In this document: positions 35,339 through 43,678 of the stretch, one piece after another
Layout: each line of letters begins with the position of its first letter
How positions within the stretch are numbered: position 1 is the first letter of the stretch
Source of the DNA: Candidatus Njordarchaeum guaymasense
Lineage (GTDB): Archaea > Asgardarchaeota > Njordarchaeia > Njordarchaeales > Njordarchaeaceae
Direction of reading: 5' to 3'
DNA: 64,000 bases
NCBI GenBank assembly: GCA_030587605.1
Contig: JAUQYT010000281.1
Coordinates: 1-64,000 of the forward strand
Translations under genes and position numbers: made by a program
The notes under the pieces: model-generated
What the model was told of the DNA's origin: nothing
Databases searched by the model: none
The model's input: the letters and a program-made list of their open reading frames with translations, nothing else

Positions 35339-36217
35339 ATGAAGTACGAGCATAATCGTAAGATGAAAGCAGGCGCCCTCTCCTCTGAGGATAGGGCTTA
35401 CTTGCTCGGCCTGTATTTTGCAGATGGGTGTCTTGATAAACACAGCAGGTCCAGCTGTCGTCTGAGGGTCTACTTACAGGGGGATGAGATGGAGATCGCA
35501 AGTAGGGTCGCGGAGATGCTTACACGCTCAGAGCTGAGTCCTCACATATATCGAGAAAAAAGATGCAATTCAGTAATTGTCAGCGCTGATGCTGTGAATC
35601 TAACCTCTCTATTCCCAGAGAAAAAAAGATATCTTTCCTTGGAAGATGGCGGAAAGGGATGGGTGTCAAGGGAGGGTCTGAACGGCAAGCTTGGTGTCCC
35701 ATTTATTGCAGGTCTCCTTGATGGTGATGGATGCATTAGAGCAGCATCTGGTAGGCTAGGCATTTTTGGCTGTGTAAGGACGCATTGGGTCTTCGGTCAG
35801 ATGAAGTACTTGTTTCTAGTTGACTTCTTAATCGAGTACATGAAAGGACTGGCTTCGAAAAGCACTTGCGTCACCTACCGGAGTGACGGAAAGAGAGACA
35901 TCTATATTCTAGCTTCCGGTAGGAAAGCTTTGATCGATGCTGGTATAGCCAAGTGGTCTTATAAGATTGCCAGATATCTTGTAAGAGTTGGGGAGATCAA
36001 GGAAGAGATTACTAATCTCAAGTCAAAATTCTGCGCTGTTTCGCAAGTTGCCCAAAGACTAAATGTCTGGCCACAAACTGTGAGAAAATGGTGTAAACGG
36101 GGTTACATAAGACACATTCGTATTCGCGGTCACGGATCATTGTCTGGTAACTACCGCTACGTTGTTCCAATTGAGGAAGTCAATAGAATCCAGGCAAACA
36201 TCCCGAGTCATAAGTGA
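35339..36217 (+). CDS. Free-standing LAGLIDADG protein with C-terminal helix-turn-helix
   Basis: A 292-residue protein with two LAGLIDADG motifs: YLLGLYFADGC (about 24-34) and FIAGLLDGDGCI (about 126-137). Both keep the acidic residue that binds catalytic metal, so nuclease activity is possible. Residues ~225-285 form a MerR/excisionase-like DNA-binding domain (VSQVAQRLNVWPQTVRKWCKRGYI, then YVVPIEEVNRI). It is not inside an intron or intein. The domain order is the same as in bacterial WhiA, a regulator derived from a homing enzyme. GGTGAG precedes the ATG. A paralogue lies at 46629-47834. Confidence 0.87.
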   Translation: MKYEHNRKMKAGALSSEDRAYLLGLYFADGCLDKHSRSSCRLRVYLQGDEMEIASRVAEMLTRSELSPHIYREKRCNSVIVSADAVNLTSLFPEKKRYLSLEDGGKGWVSREGLNGKLGVPFIAGLLDGDGCIRAASGRLGIFGCVRTHWVFGQMKYLFLVDFLIEYMKGLASKSTCVTYRSDGKRDIYILASGRKALIDAGIAKWSYKIARYLVRVGEIKEEITNLKSKFCAVSQVAQRLNVWPQTVRKWCKRGYIRHIRIRGHGSLSGNYRYVVPIEEVNRIQANIPSHK

Positions 36218-36475
36218 GGATGCAGAACATGTGAAGCAAGGTGCGCTGATACGCCGTCGCTAGGATATAGGTATCCAATTGTCGACGCAATAGTGGAATA
36301 GTGAAGTTTAATATCGTGATTTGGCGTAGCGTTAGACGGCGACGATGACGATTTTATCCCCGTGTGATGATTGGGCGTATCGATGATCATTGGAAGAGCC
36401 GGAGTCGAGTCGCCACCTGGCATTTTTCTTCACGTTATCCGTGAAATGGAGTTCAAATGAGAGGTATGCAGTTCC

Positions 36476-37219
36476 TTATTCTTGGGGATCGCTCTTCCAT
36501 GGCCTACGTTTGTTCGATGGTAGTTTCTCAAGAGAGCTTTTTATGGCATTGTATTGGCTCGTCCACTCATCAAGAAAAACAAGTAGGTTCCTTTCCTCTG
36601 TTCTTTTCCTTTTGGGAGGTATTCTCTCGAGTTCCTGCAGTGGTTCGCGCGTCCCTGTCTTGTAGGCTGTAACCAGCTTTCGAGAGACTCTGTGTGCATC
36701 TTCATTGAAGAGGATTCTTGTCTCTTTCAAAGTTAGTCTAGACCTAACTTTTCTCAGTGCTATAAGTGCTTCATGGACTCCGCTTAGGTTGAGAACGATT
36801 GCTGCTAGGAGAAGTTCGCCGACAGCCGCCATTCTTCTGGCCCAACTATATTGATCCCTGCTTCCGATCATGAGCGGAATCGCTTCCTCGCAACACCTGA
36901 TCGAGATTTCAGACTCCCCAGAGGAAAAGAGACAGTCGGCAATCTCAAGCAAGACATGACCACACTTACCAAGGTCCCCTGCCGAATAGTAGTACTTCAT
37001 GTTTTCAGAGAGGTGAGCTGTGGCAAGCCAATATTCTCCTGACTCCTTGTAGGAATGAGAAACCTGCATAATTTTGAAGGTTACCTTCGTCTGCTCCTGT
37101 TCATCATCAAGATTCAACGGCATCTTCAAACTGAGTTTTAGATTCTTTCTCCCATCAAGCAGGGCTGTAATGCAGTCAATCAGACTGCCTAAATCATCAC
37201 GTGATGCGGCATTCCCCAT
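36476..37219 (-). CDS. TPR-like helical repeat protein
   Basis: A 247-residue all-helical protein with pairs such as ESGEYWLATAHLSENMKYYYSAGDLGKCGHVLLEIADCLFSSGE (quoted as separate helices) that fit TPR/SNAP-type repeats across residues ~55-175. A basic C-terminus (IPPKRKRTEERN, NKRRPWKSD) follows. It may be a distant relative of the 16720-17175 protein. No enzyme motif is present; function unknown. Confidence 0.72.
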   Translation of the reverse strand: MGNAASRDDLGSLIDCITALLDGRKNLKLSLKMPLNLDDEQEQTKVTFKIMQVSHSYKESGEYWLATAHLSENMKYYYSAGDLGKCGHVLLEIADCLFSSGESEISIRCCEEAIPLMIGSRDQYSWARRMAAVGELLLAAIVLNLSGVHEALIALRKVRSRLTLKETRILFNEDAHRVSRKLVTAYKTGTREPLQELERIPPKRKRTEERNLLVFLDEWTSQYNAIKSSLEKLPSNKRRPWKSDPQE

Positions 37220-37486
37220 AATTCAATGTTCCTCGAACATAACCAAACAATCCAGCTAGTATATATCGTCTTTGAACAAGAAAAAAGATCCCAGTTCTTA
37301 TCTTCTGAGAATATCGCAATCAGGAAGGTCCTAACCCGTACAGCGGAATCCACTCTGGCTTAGTTTACTTAAGGTTATCTGCAAAGATTCTTATCCCAAA
37401 TCTGTCACAATATAGGATGTGGAACTAATCAGCAGTTTTTCGTCACTACTATTTAACGATTAAACAGGTAACTTGAGGAGTTTCAG

Positions 37487-38572
37487 TTGGAGATAAACTG
37501 GCGACGCTTTGAACCTGTCATAGGAAGTCAGAAAGAGTTCAGAGCAGTTGTTAACGAAACAACGTCACTAATAGCTGCGCACCGGGCACGGGACATAGTG
37601 TATACTGTGAAGAAAGAGCTGACCAAGTACAAGATACATGTTACGGCTTCCGAGGCTCCCGTCATCAATTTCATGCCTGGTGTTGAGCCTCAGCCATGGG
37701 AACAGGTCGTCGCCTCACCGGAGATATTCAGCGAAATCTTCTCAGTCGACTATGCCCTGAGAAGCGTTCTCGGAAAAGACTATGGACTGAACATCGACTC
37801 TGTCCGTCTATGCTACGGGCGCGGGTCCTCTGATTACATAACTCTTGACGAAAAGGATCTTAGGGAACTGGGCATAAACCCGACTGTACGCGGATTAGAA
37901 GATTTCGTAGGATCACATAAGGATTCAGTAGTTGGCTTCACCGTAAGGAATTACGACATGAAGGAAGCGAACCTCGTATTCTTCGAAGCATCGCTGAACA
38001 AATCTTTGAGCGACATACGCTCCGTAAGAACCAGGGTACTGACGAGCATGTCCCAAAAATCAATCTACGCGATGGAGCAACACATATCATATGGACTGCA
38101 GCAGTACATACTAATCACGGTGAATGAACTTTCAGATACAGTAGTAAAACTGCTTCAGGCAATGGGGATCGACTTCACTTCAATCTACAGGCGAAAACTT
38201 TTCTCGATAAATGAGTGGGGAAGGGTTGAGTGCGAGTTAAATGAACAGAACATGATGGGATACATACGAACATTCTACTCAATGCTAACTAGTGAAGAGA
38301 TCTTCCAACTCATTTCGGTCGCGAAGGACAGCAGCCTCAGCTTCGACGTAATATGTACAATGGCCAGACTGCTGAATGAAGTGAAGAAAGAGCGGTTGAG
38401 AAACCCATCTGTAAGCGGAAAACTTAGGACAGCAGATTTCGTGGTTGCGGCCAAAGTCGCAGCAAGTGAAAGCGGTACCAAAATGTCGAACGAGGACATT
38501 GCCAAGAACCTAGGAGTTCCACACGAGGAGCTTGAAAGAATAGAAGAGGAGCTTCGGAGGGTCCTCCTATAG
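37487..38572 (+). CDS. Uncharacterised 361-residue protein with C-terminal HTH-like segment
   Basis: Not recognised. The start is a TTG six bases after GAGGAG. The protein is soluble, mixed alpha/beta for ~230 residues (INWRRFEPVIGSQKEFRAVV, LCYGRGSSDYITLDEKDLRELG), then helical. Residues ~320-360 (TADFVVAAKVAASESGTKMS, NEDIAKNLGVPHEELERIEEEL) look like a helix-turn-helix that would suit DNA binding or dimerisation. It has its own promoter-like AT-rich upstream (ctactatttaacgattaaac). The small Cys protein gene is convergent downstream. Confidence 0.7.
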   Translation: MEINWRRFEPVIGSQKEFRAVVNETTSLIAAHRARDIVYTVKKELTKYKIHVTASEAPVINFMPGVEPQPWEQVVASPEIFSEIFSVDYALRSVLGKDYGLNIDSVRLCYGRGSSDYITLDEKDLRELGINPTVRGLEDFVGSHKDSVVGFTVRNYDMKEANLVFFEASLNKSLSDIRSVRTRVLTSMSQKSIYAMEQHISYGLQQYILITVNELSDTVVKLLQAMGIDFTSIYRRKLFSINEWGRVECELNEQNMMGYIRTFYSMLTSEEIFQLISVAKDSSLSFDVICTMARLLNEVKKERLRNPSVSGKLRTADFVVAAKVAASESGTKMSNEDIAKNLGVPHEELERIEEELRRVLL

Positions 38573-38628
38573 CATAGGAAAAAGCCCTGACTTTTTACGT
38601 CTCACAGCCATCTTCTGTTGTCCGTCTA

Positions 38629-38763
38629 TCACTCTCTCATTGCCACTACTTTGCACTTGTCTGGGCTTTTCACGACCTCGCATGGAACCTCCATGCCTTG
38701 ATATATCTTCATGCCTGTTTCCTTGCATTTCTTGGTGTTTGAGTCGAAGCTGCTGCAAACCAT
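38629..38763 (-). CDS. 44-residue cysteine-containing small protein
   Basis: A short ORF starting MVCSSFDSNTKKCKETG and continuing MKIYQGMEVPCEVVKSPDKC to an MRE end. Its four cysteines (3, 13, 28, 37) are spaced as in a small metal-binding fold. The ATG at 38763 has GGAGATG nine bases upstream, and a TATA-like ttttaaatagac lies on the minus strand near 38796-38807 at a suitable distance. These signals and the regular Cys spacing make it more credible than the overlapping 67-codon frame. Function unknown. Confidence 0.6.
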   Translation of the reverse strand: MVCSSFDSNTKKCKETGMKIYQGMEVPCEVVKSPDKCKVVAMRE

Positions 38764-39066
38764 TTTCCATGCATCTCCAGTAATGAATGTAACATGGGGT
38801 CTATTTAAAAATTAAGCGAAATTATGCCGTTTGCGGGTTTTCTGTTGCAAGTTTCGCAACCAACTTCCCGGCGTCTTTAAGAGATTGGCGGATAAAACAG
38901 CTTTGAGGAGAAAAGGAGGTGCCTCCGCCCTCTTTGCGTTAACTTGTCGCAACATTAGTGGCACTAGCAAGGTAATATTATGTGAACGCCATATTCTACG
39001 CTATCTTTAGTCAAACGGTCTTTCTCGAATAGTGATCATGGATTATAAGAACGGAGGGCTTGACAA
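38764..39066. promoter_or_regulatory. Divergent gap upstream of glycerol kinase
   Basis: 303 bp that carry the minus-strand TATA-like element of the small Cys gene (about 38796-38807) and, for glpK, an AT-rich ggtaatattatg near 38970 plus GGAGG at 39054-39059 just before the TTG start. Nothing else recognisable. Confidence 0.4.
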
Positions 39067-40608
39067 TTGGGAAAGGAGCTTCTTGTCGCCATAGATGCTG
39101 GAACGACGGGTTGCAGAACAATCATATTTGGCATCGATGGTACCGTGGTTTCCCAAGCATATGAAGAGTACCCGAGCGTGTTCCCTTCCCCGTCTTGGGT
39201 TGAACAAGATGCTTCAGCTTGGTGGAGAGCAGCGTGCACTACAGCCAAGAGCACCATCAAGAAATCCGGGGTTAAACCCCATGACATCCGAGGAATCAGC
39301 GTAGCCAACCAAAGGGAAACTACTGTTCCAGTTGACTCAAAAGGAGAACCTCTAAGAAAAGCTATAGTGTGGCAAGATCGACGAACGACAGGAGAATGTG
39401 ATGAAATTGCCTCAAGAATAGGCGTTGAGGAGATCTACTCAGTAACAGGCTTGACAGTAGACCCATATTTCTCAGCGCCCAAGATACTCTGGATGAAGAA
39501 CAAAGAGCCAGAGATCTTCTCAAAGGCCCACAAGTTTCTCCTCGTTCACGACTTCATTGCAGTGAAACTGAGCGGTGAGTTTGTAACCGACCATAGCAAC
39601 GCTTCGCGAACGATGCTCTTCGACATAAGGAAAATGGATTGGTCAGACAAGATATGCGATGGACTTGAGATCCCAAGAGAGAAGATGCCAACTCTACATC
39701 CATCCGGCAAAGTCGTGGGAGAAGTTACACCCAAAGCCTCCAAGGAAACTGGGTTTGCAGCAGGAACTCCGGTCATCACGGGAGCGGGAGACCAGCAAGC
39801 GGCCGCCGTAGGTGTAGGTGTAACAGAAGCAGGGCGAGTAAAAGCAACGACTGGAACAGGAACCTTCATCCTCGCGTTCCTGAACGAACCCAAGTACGAC
39901 AATAAGAGGAGGGTTCTATGTAGCTGCCACGCTGTGCCTGGAAAGTGGGTGAATGAAGCCAGCATCTTCACAACAGGAGCCGTGTACAGGTGGTTCAGAG
40001 ATCAGTTCTCACAAGCCCAAAAGATGGAAGCTGAGCGCTCCGGGAGAGATCCCTACGAGTTGTTGAATGACGAGGCAGCTAAGGTACCGCCTGGTTCAAG
40101 AGGTATACTGCTCGTTCCTCATTGTATGGGGTCCGGGGCCCCGCATTGGAACCCGCTTGACAGAGGCATAATCGTCGGTTTCACGCTTGGACATGAGAGA
40201 GGTTGCCTGATTAGAGCAATCATGGAGGGTACAGCTTTTGAAATCAGGGAGAACGTCGAAGTGATGAAGGAGATGAAGACCAGCATCCGCGAAATAAGAG
40301 TAGCTGGAGGAGCAACCCGAAGCTCTACTTGGAATCAAATACAGGCAAATGTAACAGGTCTTCCCGTGCTTAAAGGCTCAGTGGAAGAAGCAACCTCACT
40401 GGGAGCGGCGATAATAGCGGGCGTAGGCGCAGGGATCTATAAGGGCGTAACTGAGGCAGCGAACGAGATGGTTAAGGTGACCGAGCGATATACTCCAGAT
40501 CAAAAGACCCACGAATTCTACTCGAAGCTCTACCGGGTTTACGAGAGAACTTATCGGACATTGTCCATTGAAAACATCTTCAAAGACTTGTCATCAATAG
40601 TATCATAA
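39067..40608 (+). CDS. glpK: Glycerol kinase (FGGY family)
   Basis: A 513-residue FGGY-family kinase. IDAGTTGCRTIIF is the N-terminal phosphate motif, VANQRETTVPVD and IVWQDRRT are the typical GlpK substrate segments, TGAGDQQAAAVG and ATTGTGTFI follow, and GGATRSSTWNQIQANVTG is the C-terminal adenosine motif. It phosphorylates glycerol with ATP. No glycerol-3-phosphate dehydrogenase or facilitator lies next to it. Within the family xylulokinase-like activity cannot be excluded, but R/E/W/D substrate residues favour glycerol. Start TTG with GGAGG upstream. Confidence 0.92.
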   Translation: MGKELLVAIDAGTTGCRTIIFGIDGTVVSQAYEEYPSVFPSPSWVEQDASAWWRAACTTAKSTIKKSGVKPHDIRGISVANQRETTVPVDSKGEPLRKAIVWQDRRTTGECDEIASRIGVEEIYSVTGLTVDPYFSAPKILWMKNKEPEIFSKAHKFLLVHDFIAVKLSGEFVTDHSNASRTMLFDIRKMDWSDKICDGLEIPREKMPTLHPSGKVVGEVTPKASKETGFAAGTPVITGAGDQQAAAVGVGVTEAGRVKATTGTGTFILAFLNEPKYDNKRRVLCSCHAVPGKWVNEASIFTTGAVYRWFRDQFSQAQKMEAERSGRDPYELLNDEAAKVPPGSRGILLVPHCMGSGAPHWNPLDRGIIVGFTLGHERGCLIRAIMEGTAFEIRENVEVMKEMKTSIREIRVAGGATRSSTWNQIQANVTGLPVLKGSVEEATSLGAAIIAGVGAGIYKGVTEAANEMVKVTERYTPDQKTHEFYSKLYRVYERTYRTLSIENIFKDLSSIVS

Positions 40609-40925
40609 CCCGCTTGGAATCCAATTTCATCTTGCCCAGATCTCGGAAAAAACAGCACGCCGCATATCTGGAAACAGAAATCCCTATGGGGAGCTCAGAC
40701 TTATTGAACCCATAACAATTATATTACCATTAAACCACCAATACTTGAATCTGTCATCACTAATAATCGCAACTAGCCGTTCCAAGGCTGGATTCCCTTT
40801 AAAAAAGATCTCCAACTGGAGTGATCATTTCCGCAACTATTATATTGCGAGACCCTATACACTAATGAGAACACTTCCTAAGAAAATCTAGCACGTCATT
40901 CTACTGAACACGGTGATGGATTGCC
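40609..40925 (+). promoter_or_regulatory. Promoter/leader region of the surface protein gene
   Basis: 317 AT-rich base pairs with no gene visible. A TATA-like actattatattgcg at about 40836-40849 would start transcription near 40870, giving a leader of about 55 nt that ends in GGTGATGG before the ATG. Confidence 0.45.
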
Positions 40926-43397
40926 ATGACAAGGTTCAGACAGAGGAACGTGAATTCTCCTGTAAAGAAGAGCTGCATCGGCTTTCTCGTTCTCATGATA
41001 GTTGGATCCGCAATGTTAGGTTGCTTGATCACTACGGAGACTCACTACTCCCCACCTACTGTGCTGGCGGACCCGAATGCCAACGACAAAGCTCCGAGCT
41101 GTGACTTCCTTGACCCGGACGCCTACCTGAATGGCTTTCACCTCTACAACGTGACGAAATGGAATACCACCTCTGAGGGCGCGTATCTCAATCTAAGTTA
41201 CCCAGTTAACTGGAACGTCACGGCATTGGGATTAAACTTCTTCAATGGAACCTTGCAACAGACGATTGTTGAGAACACCACTACCGTAACAGCTTGGGTT
41301 ACGCAGGAAGCAGGCAGTGGATACCAAGGTTCCATCACCAACTTGAAGATTCCAGGAAACTCAACGGTCTATCAAGCTCAGTTTAACATAACAGGACTGA
41401 AAGTAGGAGAAACCAGCCTTTGGTCAACTGTAAATGGTTTGTCTAATTCCAGTTACCCTATGATAGACGGTAATGTCGGAATAGCACAACGATTCTTCAT
41501 ATCGAACCACGCGCGCAACCTGACGATTCAAGTTAGGTTGATGAGAATTGAAGGTACAGTGAGGAACCTTACTGTCGAGGTGAGGAGTTCGACATTTGAC
41601 AACAGAGTCGGCGGATTCATAAAGGCAGCATCTTATGCCCCTACAGCAATAGGTACAGGAAGCACCTGGGTAACACTGGCTATCCCCAGTGTCAACCTCA
41701 ACCCCGGTTACTACTTCATAGTTCTGCACACGGATAGTTGGCTTAGATCTGGGGGAGGATACCAAGCTGAGACAACACTCAGCGGGCACGCAATTAGTCC
41801 TTCGTCTGGATGGGTGTCATTTGACAGAGGAGTGAACTGGGATAATCTTGTGAATCTGACTAGTATATCCTCATATTATTTCAACGGCTTCAAGCTGAAA
41901 GTGCACGTGGTCCCCCCGCCAACTCCATCCGATTTAAACCTCAGGATCGCTGATTTCCAGGTTGCAGACAACTTCATATGGAACCAGTCAGTATGGAGCA
42001 GCGCTCCTTCCCATTCATTCAAGATTACGAGTGACTACCCCATACCTGTGCTTAACTTCACATACAAGGTTTGGGTATACACCTACGGCTCCAACAACCT
42101 TTTTAACAAGCTGTACAAGATACAGGTCCAAAACTGCTACAAGAATACAACAGCAGTCATACAGAACAGAAACTTCACCATGATGTATGTCAACCTAGTA
42201 CAAGCAGACCTACTCAACCCTGGCGTGATAAACTCATCAACGTCAACCGTAACTCTCAAGTTGAGATTGTTCTTAAACAACACAGCAGTAGGCGGAACCC
42301 TGAACGTAACGGCCAACGCGCAGCTGACGACGAGAAGACTTGGAATCTCTTTCACGGGCCCGTACTCCTTGAAGCTTGCCTTCAACTACACGCATTCAGG
42401 AGGCCTCTACAATAACGTGACTTTAGCTGAAACTGCGCTAACCATCGGTCCAATCAACAACCTAATCGATAACGTGTACATAAATGGTAGTATGGTTAGC
42501 AGAAGCCGTTGGTCGTATAATTCGAATGAAAGTTGGCTATATATCTCCAGAGAAGCCTTCACCATTCTCCCACAGTTTACATTACTCAATGGTTCATTTT
42601 TCAACTGCACCGTGGTCACTTTCAACGACTTCACTGCTAGCGTGTCAACAATAGTAAAAGGAAGCGTCGACACAACGCCGATAGGCAGTGTCCAAGTTGT
42701 GAACTCTACGCCACTAGTCGACCTAGAAGGTGTACGTCAAGTCAACATCACCGTGACTGCGCCAAATGGCACACTCATTAACAGCAGCAATCTTACTGTG
42801 ATAGGTGGACTGTATAAGTTCAATTGGACACTGGACAGCGGCGCGGGAATATACGGGCTAAAAGTCATTTCGGTATGCAATGGAAGTGGCAATGTAACGA
42901 CTAGGTGGATAGGTGCTGCCACAGTGAATGACTTTGTTCTCGCCCCCCCAAATATAATACTAGCCAGAGTGAATGGAACAATATTGACGGGCAACCTAAC
43001 ATCAGGAAGGACTATTCTGATCTTGGCAAACATCTCCTACGTGAACCATCCGGAATTCGCATTCAGCGGAATTGTAAATATCACGATATACCTAGGTACG
43101 ACCGGAGAAGTGGATCGCCTACCAGCAACTTGGAATGCAACGACAAAGACTTTCGACGCAACCTATGTCCCTCCTTCGGTAGACTCTCCCATCCCCTTGA
43201 CTATATACGTTGAAGCCGTCGACCTCAAGGGAAGAATCTCCGCAAACTCAACGTTCACATACTTGCTCCCGCACTCTACCACTGATATTCCGCAAGGTCA
43301 ACCCTCAATAGTCGGTATTCTTGAATTATTGGTTATTGGATTGATCTTGTTGATCCCAGTGGTAGCATACGTGGTTGAGAAGCGCAGAAGAACATAG
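40926..43397 (+). CDS. Large secreted cell-surface protein, C-terminally membrane anchored
   Basis: An 823-residue exported protein. A basic N-terminus and the hydrophobic segment CIGFLVLMIVGSAMLGCLI form a signal peptide, possibly a lipoprotein type because of the Cys. The body is beta-rich and full of N-x-S/T sequons (dozens), as in glycosylated archaeal surface-layer proteins. A final transmembrane helix (ILELLVIGLILLIPVVAYVV) ends in EKRRRT, so the body faces outside and the tail inside. Repeated Ig-like stretches occur in the second half (VNITVTAPNGTLINSSNLTV). Possibly an S-layer or sugar-binding protein; no enzymatic motif seen. Confidence 0.85.
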   Translation: MTRFRQRNVNSPVKKSCIGFLVLMIVGSAMLGCLITTETHYSPPTVLADPNANDKAPSCDFLDPDAYLNGFHLYNVTKWNTTSEGAYLNLSYPVNWNVTALGLNFFNGTLQQTIVENTTTVTAWVTQEAGSGYQGSITNLKIPGNSTVYQAQFNITGLKVGETSLWSTVNGLSNSSYPMIDGNVGIAQRFFISNHARNLTIQVRLMRIEGTVRNLTVEVRSSTFDNRVGGFIKAASYAPTAIGTGSTWVTLAIPSVNLNPGYYFIVLHTDSWLRSGGGYQAETTLSGHAISPSSGWVSFDRGVNWDNLVNLTSISSYYFNGFKLKVHVVPPPTPSDLNLRIADFQVADNFIWNQSVWSSAPSHSFKITSDYPIPVLNFTYKVWVYTYGSNNLFNKLYKIQVQNCYKNTTAVIQNRNFTMMYVNLVQADLLNPGVINSSTSTVTLKLRLFLNNTAVGGTLNVTANAQLTTRRLGISFTGPYSLKLAFNYTHSGGLYNNVTLAETALTIGPINNLIDNVYINGSMVSRSRWSYNSNESWLYISREAFTILPQFTLLNGSFFNCTVVTFNDFTASVSTIVKGSVDTTPIGSVQVVNSTPLVDLEGVRQVNITVTAPNGTLINSSNLTVIGGLYKFNWTLDSGAGIYGLKVISVCNGSGNVTTRWIGAATVNDFVLAPPNIILARVNGTILTGNLTSGRTILILANISYVNHPEFAFSGIVNITIYLGTTGEVDRLPATWNATTKTFDATYVPPSVDSPIPLTIYVEAVDLKGRISANSTFTYLLPHSTTDIPQGQPSIVGILELLVIGLILLIPVVAYVVEKRRRT

Positions 43398-43678
43398 CGG
43401 ACAAATAGACTGTCTGCGCGACTTATTTCCTTTTCATTACGAGTATTGTCGATCTATTTATCGTCCAGCTAGACGCACGTTCCGATGCGCAGAGGCTGGC
43501 CTTGGTTCTTCTCTTTGTCAGCAGAAGTCTCTGGCGGCAACTGAGTTGAATCGTGAACATATATCAAAAATAGGGTAAGGTAGATTGAGTCAAGAGATTT
43601 GGGGGCAAAGTTCTTGTTCCTGAGATGAAGATAACCTGCCCCCATCGCACATTATTCGACTACTGCTCACTCTTGTCT

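Noticed and set aside
38567..38770. A 67-codon minus-strand reading frame
   Set aside because: Low-complexity Arg/Gln composition with no ribosome-binding site; the overlapping 44-codon frame has better signals.
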